The position numbers and the translations under genes are program-made. Below are positions 1-6,340 of a DNA stretch of 64,000 nucleotides, piece after piece. The DNA is from Pseudomonas quercus. GTDB lineage: Bacteria > Pseudomonadota > Gammaproteobacteria > Pseudomonadales > Pseudomonadaceae. The stretch is from assembly GCF_012033695.1 (NCBI RefSeq), contig NZ_JAAVJI010000016.1:47461-111460 (forward strand), given 5' to 3'. The notes below the pieces were generated by a model, which worked only from the letters and a program-made list of their open reading frames with translations, had not been told where the DNA came from and ran no database searches. How positions within the stretch are numbered: the first letter of the stretch is position 1; every line of letters begins with the position of its first letter.

Positions 1-68
1 CAATCTGCACGGCAAAAGGCGTCAAACAATGCACATTGCACGGATTCTTTTCGAGATAGGCGCCTTAA

Positions 69-104
69 CTGTTTGATTTATAAGGTATTTACTAAATCAA
101 ACAG
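69..104. repeat. 12-bp perfect inverted repeat, possible operator
   Basis: The arms at 69-80 (CTGTTTGATTTA) and 93-104 are exact reverse complements around a 12-nt spacer. It is AT-rich in a GC-rich genome and lies about 75 bp before the first small gene. There is no T-run, so a terminator is unlikely. It looks like a binding site for a dimeric regulator, but I cannot name the regulator. Confidence 0.55.
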
Positions 105-178
105 CTTGGCACACAGAGTGCTACTGAAGTGATGGCACCCGCCTTCGGTCAGCCAGCTATTACCTATTGGAGACATGG

Positions 179-421
179 ATGAACGCCGCCCTTTACCTCT
201 TGAACGCTTTGGCCATGATTGCCGTACTTTCGTTTCATTTTTTAACCAGCTCTACAAACAGCCAAGTGCATATCGATGTAAAGGACTGGGTGCAGCGCCC
301 TGTGGCACAACGTGCCGGCATGCAAGACCATGGCAAGGCGCCCGCATTGATGACCCATTCGCCTGTCGACAGAGACCTGTTTCAGGGTGCTGGCAGCCGG
401 CTTGATCGGTACACGTTCTGA
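179..421 (+). CDS. small single-pass membrane protein, unknown function
   Basis: An 80-residue protein. I chose the ATG at 179 because GGAG at 169-172 sits six bases upstream; a TTG at 167 in the same frame has no such site. Residues 1-24 form one hydrophobic segment (signal anchor), followed by a polar tail containing VKDWVQRP and ending in RLDRYTF. No catalytic motif is visible. The next small membrane-protein gene starts 11 bp after the stop, so the two are probably co-transcribed. I do not recognise a named family. Confidence 0.5.
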   Translation: MNAALYLLNALAMIAVLSFHFLTSSTNSQVHIDVKDWVQRPVAQRAGMQDHGKAPALMTHSPVDRDLFQGAGSRLDRYTF

Positions 422-432
422 GGCCTATTCCT

Positions 433-618
433 ATGTCCAGGTCTGCACTGCTTTTCCTAACCAGCACGCTAGTGTGCTTCCTTGCGGCGGCGGCCGTCCC
501 TTATTCCTTTCCCTCAGCAAGCAGCGTGTTGCTGATCGCAAGCCTTGGATGTGCCGTATTGTTCGTACTGGCACTGGTGCGTGGCAAACGCATTCGGTTC
601 AACCCTCAACTGCGTTGA
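433..618 (+). CDS. small two-helix membrane protein, unknown function
   Basis: A 61-residue protein with two hydrophobic stretches (about residues 4-22 and 30-49) and a basic C-terminal tail (RGKRIRFNPQLR), which predicts a small inner-membrane protein with a cytoplasmic positive end. It lies 11 bp after the preceding small gene, and its last 20 bases overlap the 3' end of convergent phnN. No conserved catalytic residues are visible and I cannot assign a function. Confidence 0.5.
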   Translation: MSRSALLFLTSTLVCFLAAAAVPYSFPSASSVLLIASLGCAVLFVLALVRGKRIRFNPQLR

Positions 619-1186
619 GCTGCAATTGGTCAATCAGTGCGATGAATGCCCCTACGGCTTCGCCCAGCGCTGCCGAGTTGTCCACTTGATAAAGGGGCGT
701 TGTGGTGCCCTGCCAAATGCTGTCGGCTGTACCTAACGCATTGTTTCGGTTCAGCCTGCCATCAATTTCCGCTTCGGTCTCCCGGCCTCGCGCCACCAGC
801 CGCTGCCGTAGCACCGAGTCACTCACGGTGACAAGCACAGGCAATAGCATGGGGTAACGGCGCAACGCGTTCTGCAAATGCCCCCTGGACCCATTCATCA
901 ATACCCATTTACCTTCTGCCAAGGCTTGATCGATTTCGATGGGAATGCCGTACCGCAAGCCGTTAGCCTCCCAATCCAGCGCGAAGCGGCCTTGGCATGC
1001 CATGTCTTCAAAAGCGTCCCGGGTTACACCCAGGGCCTGCTCGCCACTGGCTTCGGCAGACCGTGTGATAACCCTGCGTACCACATCTATTCCACGCGCT
1101 GCGAGCTGAAGGCGTGCAGCATCGATCAGGCTGTCCTTGCCTGCTCCAGAGGCTCCCATCAGGTAGATAAGCCGACCTTGCCGCAT
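599..1186 (-). CDS. phnN: ribose 1,5-bisphosphate phosphokinase PhnN
   Basis: A 195-aa P-loop kinase of the guanylate-kinase-like fold. PhnN phosphorylates ribose 1,5-bisphosphate to PRPP with ATP, the last step of the C-P lyase route for phosphonates, and can also supply PRPP for NAD synthesis. The Walker A motif GASGAGKD is at residues 11-18. RVITRSAE near residue 40 and RLVARGRE near residue 130 match the substrate and lid regions. The length is normal for the family (about 185-195 aa). No other phn gene is nearby, so here it stands alone. Its 3' end overlaps the convergent small membrane gene by 20 bp. Confidence 0.88.
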   Translation of the reverse strand: MRQGRLIYLMGASGAGKDSLIDAARLQLAARGIDVVRRVITRSAEASGEQALGVTRDAFEDMACQGRFALDWEANGLRYGIPIEIDQALAEGKWVLMNGSRGHLQNALRRYPMLLPVLVTVSDSVLRQRLVARGRETEAEIDGRLNRNNALGTADSIWQGTTTPLYQVDNSAALGEAVGAFIALIDQLQLNAVEG

Positions 1187-1532
1187 TTCATCCGCCTTTT
1201 GTTGAAATACTCGCTAATAACCTAAATGCCACTATGCTTACAAGCGTATCCTATGTGCCAGCCTTTCATAGGCGTGCACTGCTAGCCAGGGCAGAAATGG
1301 CCAAGTGCCATTTACGGCAACTGGTCCACATTTCGGATTTTAGGCACTGGCGCCTGACACATACTACGCTCAGAATTTGTCACAGAATTGGCGCCAAGGT
1401 TATGGCGAACTACAGGCATACTGTGCAGCTAAACGGCCGTTTTGGTGGAACGTTTAGTAAATATGACTGTCGTACCCACATCCCGCGGCCCGCTCTGAGG
1501 AACCGCTCCCCTGAACTTAACCGGTTAACTAT
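1187..1532. promoter_or_regulatory. amrZ upstream region with a 7-bp-arm palindrome
   Basis: This 346-bp gap between divergent phnN and amrZ holds no convincing gene. At 1295-1313 there is an inverted repeat, AAATGGC-N5-GCCATTT, and further GGCGCC-rich repeats lie at 1344-1400. AmrZ homologues are known to repress their own promoter through sites containing a GGCCATTA-like core. The palindrome is a reasonable candidate for such a site, but that link is inference. Confidence 0.35.
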
Positions 1533-1865
1533 ATGCGCCCAATGAAACAGGCAGTCTATTCCAGCCGCACTGCAGACAAATTCGTCGTTCGCCTTCCCGA
1601 TGGGATGCGCGAGCGCATCGCCGAGGTCGCGCGCACTCACCATCGCAGCATGAACTCCGAGATCATCGCGCGATTGGAGCAGAGCCTCATTCAGGAAGGT
1701 GCGCTTGGCGACGAGCTGAGCATGCGCCTCGACAGCCCAGAGCTCTCACTGCACGAACGTGAACTGTTGCAGCGCTTTCGCCAGCTCGCCCACCGCCAGC
1801 AGAATGCGCTCATTGCACTAATCGCACACGACGTTGAGCTGAGTGCTGACGCAGAAGCGTCCTAA
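1533..1865 (+). CDS. amrZ: ribbon-helix-helix regulator AmrZ (AlgZ)
   Basis: A 110-aa Arc-type DNA-binding protein. In Pseudomonas, AmrZ activates or represses alginate, cellulose and other exopolysaccharide genes, flagellar genes, c-di-GMP enzymes and iron genes, and acts as a tetramer. The ribbon-helix-helix domain covers about residues 8-55: the beta strand DKFVVRLPDGM is followed by helices containing HHRSMNSEIIARLEQSL. The C-terminal part (SLHERELLQRFRQLAHRQQN) is the tetramerisation region. The sequence is nearly the textbook family sequence. The start ATG has no obvious Shine-Dalgarno, so translation may be controlled. A bidirectional terminator follows at 1912-1946, shared with convergent mgtE. 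Confidence 0.95.
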   Translation: MRPMKQAVYSSRTADKFVVRLPDGMRERIAEVARTHHRSMNSEIIARLEQSLIQEGALGDELSMRLDSPELSLHERELLQRFRQLAHRQQNALIALIAHDVELSADAEAS

Positions 1866-1911
1866 GCAAACAGTCCGGGCCACACAACAGGGTGCTGCAC
1901 ATGATGTGCAC

Positions 1912-1946
1912 AAAAAAGGCCAGCTTAACCGCTGGCCTTTTTTTAT
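1912..1946. terminator. bidirectional intrinsic terminator between amrZ and mgtE
   Basis: An A-run precedes the stem AAGGCCAGC-TTAACC-GCTGGCCTT, which is followed by a T-run. The symmetrical A and T tracts let it act on both convergent transcripts. Confidence 0.9.
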
Positions 1947-1964
1947 GCTTGCGCCAACCCTCTC

Positions 1965-3407
1965 CTACATCAGGAACACGGTCGCCAAGCCCAGGAATAT
2001 GAAGAAGCCGCCGCTGTCTGTCATGGCGGTGATCATCACGCTGGCCCCCATGGCCGGGTCTTTGCCAAGCTTGGCCAACGACATGGGAATCATCACACCC
2101 ATGAAGGCCGCCAGCAACAGGTTCAGGGTCATGGCAGCCGTCATCACCAAGCCCAATGACCAGCTGTGATACAGCAGCCACGCCACCACCCCTATCACCC
2201 CACCCCACACCAACCCATTCAATACCGCTACGCTCAGCTCCTTTTTCAGCAACCGGCGGGTATTGCCTGTGCTCACCTGGTCCAGGGCCATGGCCCGCAC
2301 GATCATGGTGATGGTCTGGTTCCCGGAGTTGCCGCCAATACCCGCTACGATCGGCATCAACGCAGCCAGGGCCACCAAGCGCTCTATGGAACCTTCGAAC
2401 AGGCCAATGACGCGCGATGCCACAAAGGCCGTAATCAGATTGACGGCCAGCCATGACCAACGGTTTCGAAGAGAACGCCAGACCGACGCGAAGATATCTT
2501 CTTCCTCGCGCAAGCCTGCCATGTTCAACACTTCGCTTTCACTTTCTTCACGGATAAGGTCAACCATTTCGTCAATGGTCAACCGGCCGATCAGCCGCCG
2601 GTTCTTGTCCACCACAGGCGCCGATACCAAGTCGTAGCGCTCGAAGGCCTGGGCTGCCTCGTAGGCGTCTGCATCCGGGTGAAAGGTGACCGGATCGTTA
2701 GCCATCACCTCGGACACACGCTTTTCCGGGTCGTTGACCAGCAGACGCTTGATAGGCAGCACGCCCTTGAGGGCACCCTCCTGGTCAATGACGAAGACTT
2801 TGTCGGTATGGCCAGGCAGCTCACGCAACCGCCGCAGGTAACGCAGTACCACCTCAAGGGTGACATCCTCACGGATGGTCACCATTTCGAAGTCCATGAG
2901 GGCGCCGACCTGGTCTTCTTCGTAGCTGAGCGCAGAACGCACTCGCTCGCGCTGCTGAGCGTCGAGGCTTTCCATCAGCTCGTGAACCACATCGCGGGGC
3001 AATTCCGGCGCCAGGTCAGCCAGCTCGTCAGCGTCCATTTCCTTAGCGGCCGCCAGCAGCTCATGGTCTTCCATGTCGGCGATAAGGGTTTCCCTTACGG
3101 CGTCCGACACTTCCAGAAGGATATCGCCATCGCGCTCGGCCTTGACCAACTGCCAGACCGTGAGGCGATCCTCGAGTGGCAGTGCTTCCAGGATATAAGC
3201 GATGTCTGCAGAGTGAAGGTCGTCAAGCTTGCGCTGCAGCTCAACCACGTTCTGCCGGTGGACCAGGTTTTCGACCAGGGCCTGGTGCTGCCCTTCCTGA
3301 CGGTGCGTGAGGTCTTCCACGACACGCTGCTTGTGCAGCAGGTCGACAACCTGACCGAGGCGATCTTGCAGGCTTTCCTGCAGGTTTTTGACTTCGACTT
3401 CAGACAT
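1965..3407 (-). CDS. mgtE: magnesium transporter MgtE
   Basis: A 480-aa Mg2+ (and Co2+) channel of the inner membrane. I chose the start at MSEVEVKN, which has GGAG seven bases upstream; an in-frame start ten codons earlier has no ribosome site. The helical N domain with many acidic residues covers roughly residues 30-150 and is the Mg2+-sensing superhelix. A CBS pair follows (about 155-275, including MANDPVTFHPDA and VSAPVVDKNRRLIG). Five membrane segments fill the C terminus (about 305-480), including the pore region with GNSGNQ. Its length fits the family. No Mg2+ riboswitch is apparent upstream. Confidence 0.95.
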   Translation of the reverse strand: MSEVEVKNLQESLQDRLGQVVDLLHKQRVVEDLTHRQEGQHQALVENLVHRQNVVELQRKLDDLHSADIAYILEALPLEDRLTVWQLVKAERDGDILLEVSDAVRETLIADMEDHELLAAAKEMDADELADLAPELPRDVVHELMESLDAQQRERVRSALSYEEDQVGALMDFEMVTIREDVTLEVVLRYLRRLRELPGHTDKVFVIDQEGALKGVLPIKRLLVNDPEKRVSEVMANDPVTFHPDADAYEAAQAFERYDLVSAPVVDKNRRLIGRLTIDEMVDLIREESESEVLNMAGLREEEDIFASVWRSLRNRWSWLAVNLITAFVASRVIGLFEGSIERLVALAALMPIVAGIGGNSGNQTITMIVRAMALDQVSTGNTRRLLKKELSVAVLNGLVWGGVIGVVAWLLYHSWSLGLVMTAAMTLNLLLAAFMGVMIPMSLAKLGKDPAMGASVMITAMTDSGGFFIFLGLATVFLM

Positions 3408-3728
3408 AGGTGTACTCCACTCCCAGTAGTGGACCACACCGGGAGATCAATCGAACAAGGCTATTGGGGCCAAACGCGTGTGTAAGGTTCTACTGGGTAA
3501 GTCCATGGAGGGAGTTCCGATGCCCCGGCGAGGCAGACGGCGGCAATGATACCTGCTCGCCAAGCGTTTTGGTTACTAAATTGTGGCTTTACAAAAGCTT
3601 GCCTGCGCCGGAAAACGTTTATAGCAGCGTTGTGTGACGAAGCATCCCGTAACGCATGCCGCTGCCGAGCCTACGAAACCGCGCTACGCTTACGTTGCCA
3701 ATCAGAAACAGGCGCCAGGGAGGCGACA

Positions 3729-4082
3729 ATGGGTATACGGAGTACAGGCATCGGCTGGCTGACGCTTGCGCTGGTCGTGCAACAGGCACAGGCCAAAGTA
3801 ACCGTGCAGCGTTGCACGCACGAGCAAGGCGTGCCAACGTTCACACAGGGTGCCTGCCCTGGCGGCCAACCTGGCCAACCCTACCGCGTCTGGAACGCAC
3901 CGCCTGGAAGTGTGTTGCCCCCACAGCCCACCAAACGTGCCAAGCCCCGCAAGCCAAGCCAGCCGGCTGTCACGCCTGCCCGGCCAGAGCCCCAGGTGAA
4001 GGCGATCAAGCCTGCAAAAGCCCCGAAAGCGCGAAAACGCAAGCCAGCCAAGTACACGCCATGGAAAAGCGTCAAACGCTAA
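3729..4082 (+). CDS. small exported Lys/Pro-rich protein, unknown function
   Basis: A 117-aa protein starting at the ATG at 3729, behind GGGAGG at about 3718-3723. Residues 1-22 form a Sec signal peptide ending VQQAQA. The mature part has two cysteines (QRCTHEQG and QGACPGGQ) about 14 residues apart, likely one disulfide in the periplasm. From about residue 65 the chain becomes Lys/Pro/Ala repeats (KPRKPSQPAV, PKARKRKPAKY), strongly basic and probably unstructured, suited to binding cell wall or polyanions. The cysteine part resembles small DUF4124-like domains, but this is a weak match. An open frame continues upstream but lacks a ribosome site. Confidence 0.6.
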   Translation: MGIRSTGIGWLTLALVVQQAQAKVTVQRCTHEQGVPTFTQGACPGGQPGQPYRVWNAPPGSVLPPQPTKRAKPRKPSQPAVTPARPEPQVKAIKPAKAPKARKRKPAKYTPWKSVKR

Positions 4083-4105
4083 TACACACCACTTAATTCC
4101 AAAGC

Positions 4106-4134
4106 AAAAAAAACCCGCATCCGAGGATGCGGGT
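4106..4134 (-). terminator. intrinsic terminator of the tRNA operon
   Basis: Arms ACCCGCATCC (4113-4122) and GGATGCGGGT (4125-4134) are followed, on the minus strand, by eight T residues. This ends the minus-strand tRNA transcript. Confidence 0.9.
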
Positions 4135-4142
4135 TTCGAAGA

Positions 4143-4219
4143 TGGTGCACTCAGGAGGATTCGAACCTCCGACCGCTCGGTTCGTAGCCGAGTACTCTAT
4201 CCAGCTGAGCTATGAGTGC
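4143..4219 (-). tRNA. tRNA-Arg(ACG), copy 3
   Basis: A 77-nt cloverleaf. The acceptor GCACTCA pairs with TGAGTGC, the anticodon loop is CTACGAA (ACG, read as ICG), the T-arm contains GGTTCGAATCC and CCA is encoded. The sequence is identical to the two copies upstream in the same operon. Confidence 0.97.
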
Positions 4220-4293
4220 AGGTTGGCGTTGTTGACCCAGTCTCCCCTGGGTTCAGCGCTGCTGGAGCCGATGACGCCAGCGCTTCTCTGATA

Positions 4294-4370
4294 TGGTGCA
4301 CTCAGGAGGATTCGAACCTCCGACCGCTCGGTTCGTAGCCGAGTACTCTATCCAGCTGAGCTATGAGTGC
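4294..4370 (-). tRNA. tRNA-Arg(ACG), copy 2
   Basis: Identical 77-nt tRNA to the neighbouring copies, with encoded CCA. The 74-nt spacers on either side are nearly identical to each other, so the copies arose by tandem duplication of a unit of about 150 bp. Confidence 0.97.
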
Positions 4371-4442
4371 AAGTTGGCGTTGTTGGCCCAGTCTCCCCTG
4401 GGTTCAGCGCTGCTGGAGCCGATGGCGCCAACGCTTCTGAAA

Positions 4443-4519
4443 TGGTGCACTCAGGAGGATTCGAACCTCCGACCGCTCGGTTCGTAGCCGAGTACTCTAT
4501 CCAGCTGAGCTATGAGTGC
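4443..4519 (-). tRNA. tRNA-Arg(ACG), copy 1
   Basis: Identical 77-nt tRNA with encoded CCA. It follows tRNA-Ser by about 47 bp on the minus strand. Confidence 0.97.
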
Positions 4520-4566
4520 ATGTACTTTTCATGACGACCCGCCTTATGGCGAATCGCATTGAATAA

Positions 4567-4657
4567 TGGCGGAGAAGGGGGGATTCGAACCCCCGACACC
4601 CTTGTGAGGTGTACTCCCTTAGCAGGGGAGCGCCTTCGGCCACTCGGCCACCTCTCC
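4567..4657 (-). tRNA. tRNA-Ser(GCT)
   Basis: A 91-nt class II tRNA. Acceptor GGAGAGG, anticodon loop CTGCTAA (GCT), a long variable arm (TACACCTCACAAGGGTGT), T-arm GGGTTCGAATCC and encoded CCA. It is the first tRNA of the cluster downstream of csrA, a common Pseudomonas arrangement. Confidence 0.97.
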
Positions 4658-4718
4658 GCAACACGGGGCGTATATTAACCACGTTCTTTTCGGTTTGCAA
4701 ACAAAAAAACGAAGAAAA

Positions 4719-4907
4719 TTAAAGGCTTGGTTCTTTGGCTTTCTCCTGGTGTATTCGCTGGTAGATTTCTTCACGGTGAACCGTCACTTCCTTGGGCGCT
4801 TCTACGCCAAGGCGGACCTGGTTACCTTTAACGCCAAGCACGGTAATGGTGATTTCACCCTCACCGATCACTAGGCTTTCCGCACAGCGGCGGGTAAGAA
4901 TGAGCAT
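4719..4907 (-). CDS. csrA: carbon storage regulator CsrA/RsmA
   Basis: A 62-aa homodimeric RNA-binding protein. It binds GGA-containing hairpins near ribosome sites and represses or stabilises mRNAs for secondary metabolism, biofilm and type III/VI secretion; the sRNAs RsmX/Y/Z titrate it under GacS/GacA. The N terminus MLILTRRCAESLVIG and the RNA-contact residues L4, R6, R7 and the VHREEIYQRI segment (including R44-type) are intact. A strong ribosome site (AGGAGG) precedes the ATG. It sits between lysC and tRNA-Ser in the standard Pseudomonas order. It is relevant to the Hrp-regulated genes at the other end of this window, because CsrA homologues control type III secretion. Confidence 0.97.
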   Translation of the reverse strand: MLILTRRCAESLVIGEGEITITVLGVKGNQVRLGVEAPKEVTVHREEIYQRIHQEKAKEPSL

Positions 4908-4977
4908 GCAAGCCTCCTATGGGCGAGACAGTTTGAAAAAAAAGCGTCACAGGTGCCAAGCACCTGCCCGCCAAATA

Positions 4978-5007
4978 AAAAGGGCGCGACCATGGTCGCG
5001 CCCTTTT
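4978..5007 (-). terminator. intrinsic terminator after lysC
   Basis: A near-perfect palindrome, AAAAGGGCGCGACC / GGTCGCGCCCTTTT, with flanking A/T runs, ten bases past the lysC stop. Confidence 0.9.
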
Positions 5008-5017
5008 CTGGGATGGC

Positions 5018-6253
5018 TTATTCGCCCTGGCGGGCAGAGGCATCCAGATCGAACGCCGTGTGCAAGGCGCGCACGGCCAGTTCCAGGTACTTCTCGCCTA
5101 TAACCACAGACACCTTGATTTCAGAGGTGGAAATCATCTGGATGTTGATGCTTTCCTTGGCGAGCGCTTCGAACATCTGGCTGGCAACCCCTGCATGGGA
5201 CCGCATGCCTACGCCCACAATGGAAACCTTGGCAATGTGGGTGTCGCCCACTACTTCGCGCGCACCGATCTCCGCCGCAGTAGCCTGCAATACGCCCAAG
5301 GCCTTCTGGTAGTCGTTGCGGTGCACGGTGAAGGTAAAGTCCGTGGTGTTATCGTGCGAAACATTCTGCACGATCATGTCCACTTCGATGTTGGCAGCAC
5401 TGACAGGGCCCAGAATCTTGAACGCCACGCCAGGGGTATCGGGCACGCCACGGATCGTCAGCTTGGCCTCGTCGCGATTGAAGGCGATGCCGGAAATGAT
5501 CGGCTGTTCCATGGTTTCCTCTTCGTCGATGGTGATCAGGGTCCCGGGACCCTCTTGGAAGCTGTGCAGCACGCGCAGCGGGACGTTGTATTTTCCAGCG
5601 AACTCTACAGCACGGATCTGCAGCACCTTGGAGCCAAGGCTCGCCATTTCGAGCATTTCCTCGAACGTGATCTTGTCCAGCCGTTGCGCCTGGGCCACGA
5701 CTCGAGGGTCCGTGGTGTACACCCCGTCCACGTCGGTGTAGATCTGGCACTCATCAGCCTTGAGGGCTGCCGCAAGGGCTACCCCAGTGGTGTCTGAACC
5801 ACCACGGCCCAGCGTTGTGATGTTGCCCTTCTCATCCACGCCCTGGAAGCCGGCAACCACCACCACGCGCCCCGCTTTGAGGTCCTGACGAATGCGCTGG
5901 TCGTCGATCTGCAGAATCCGCGCCTTGTTGTACGCATCGTCTGTAAGGATGCGGACCTGGTTGCCGGTATAGGACACCGCCGGCACGCCCCGCTTGATCA
6001 ACGCCATGGCTAGCAGGCCAATAGTGACCTGCTCTCCGGTAGACACTACTACGTCGAGCTCGCGTGGCTCAGGCTGATCGGAGATCTGCCTGGCCAGCTC
6101 GATCAACCGGTTGGTTTCCCCGCTCATGGCCGACAGCACTACGACCAGATCGTGGCCTTGCTCGCGGAATTTGCGGACCTTATCGGCCACTTGTTCGATG
6201 CGCTCGATGGACCCCACCGACGTGCCGCCAAACTTTTGTACGATCAAAGCCAT
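5018..6253 (-). CDS. lysC: aspartate kinase (lysine-sensitive)
   Basis: A 411-aa enzyme that phosphorylates L-aspartate to aspartyl-phosphate, the entry step to lysine, threonine, methionine and diaminopimelate. The kinase motif KFGGTS is at residues 7-12, and the catalytic domain runs to about 250 (GRGGSDTTGVALA, TDVDGVYTTDPR). Two ACT domains follow (about 265-335 and 345-405), giving feedback inhibition by lysine and threonine. The length matches Pseudomonas LysC (about 411-412). It lies just downstream of alaS, with an 87-bp gap, and ends in its own terminator. Confidence 0.97.
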   Translation of the reverse strand: MALIVQKFGGTSVGSIERIEQVADKVRKFREQGHDLVVVLSAMSGETNRLIELARQISDQPEPRELDVVVSTGEQVTIGLLAMALIKRGVPAVSYTGNQVRILTDDAYNKARILQIDDQRIRQDLKAGRVVVVAGFQGVDEKGNITTLGRGGSDTTGVALAAALKADECQIYTDVDGVYTTDPRVVAQAQRLDKITFEEMLEMASLGSKVLQIRAVEFAGKYNVPLRVLHSFQEGPGTLITIDEEETMEQPIISGIAFNRDEAKLTIRGVPDTPGVAFKILGPVSAANIEVDMIVQNVSHDNTTDFTFTVHRNDYQKALGVLQATAAEIGAREVVGDTHIAKVSIVGVGMRSHAGVASQMFEALAKESINIQMISTSEIKVSVVIGEKYLELAVRALHTAFDLDASARQGE

Positions 6254-6340
6254 TTCAACGCCGCCTCACGCCCCACCAGGGCACCCATTAAACGTCCCGA
6301 GATCCCACGCCACGGCACACTGCCGTGGCGGCTCACCGGT

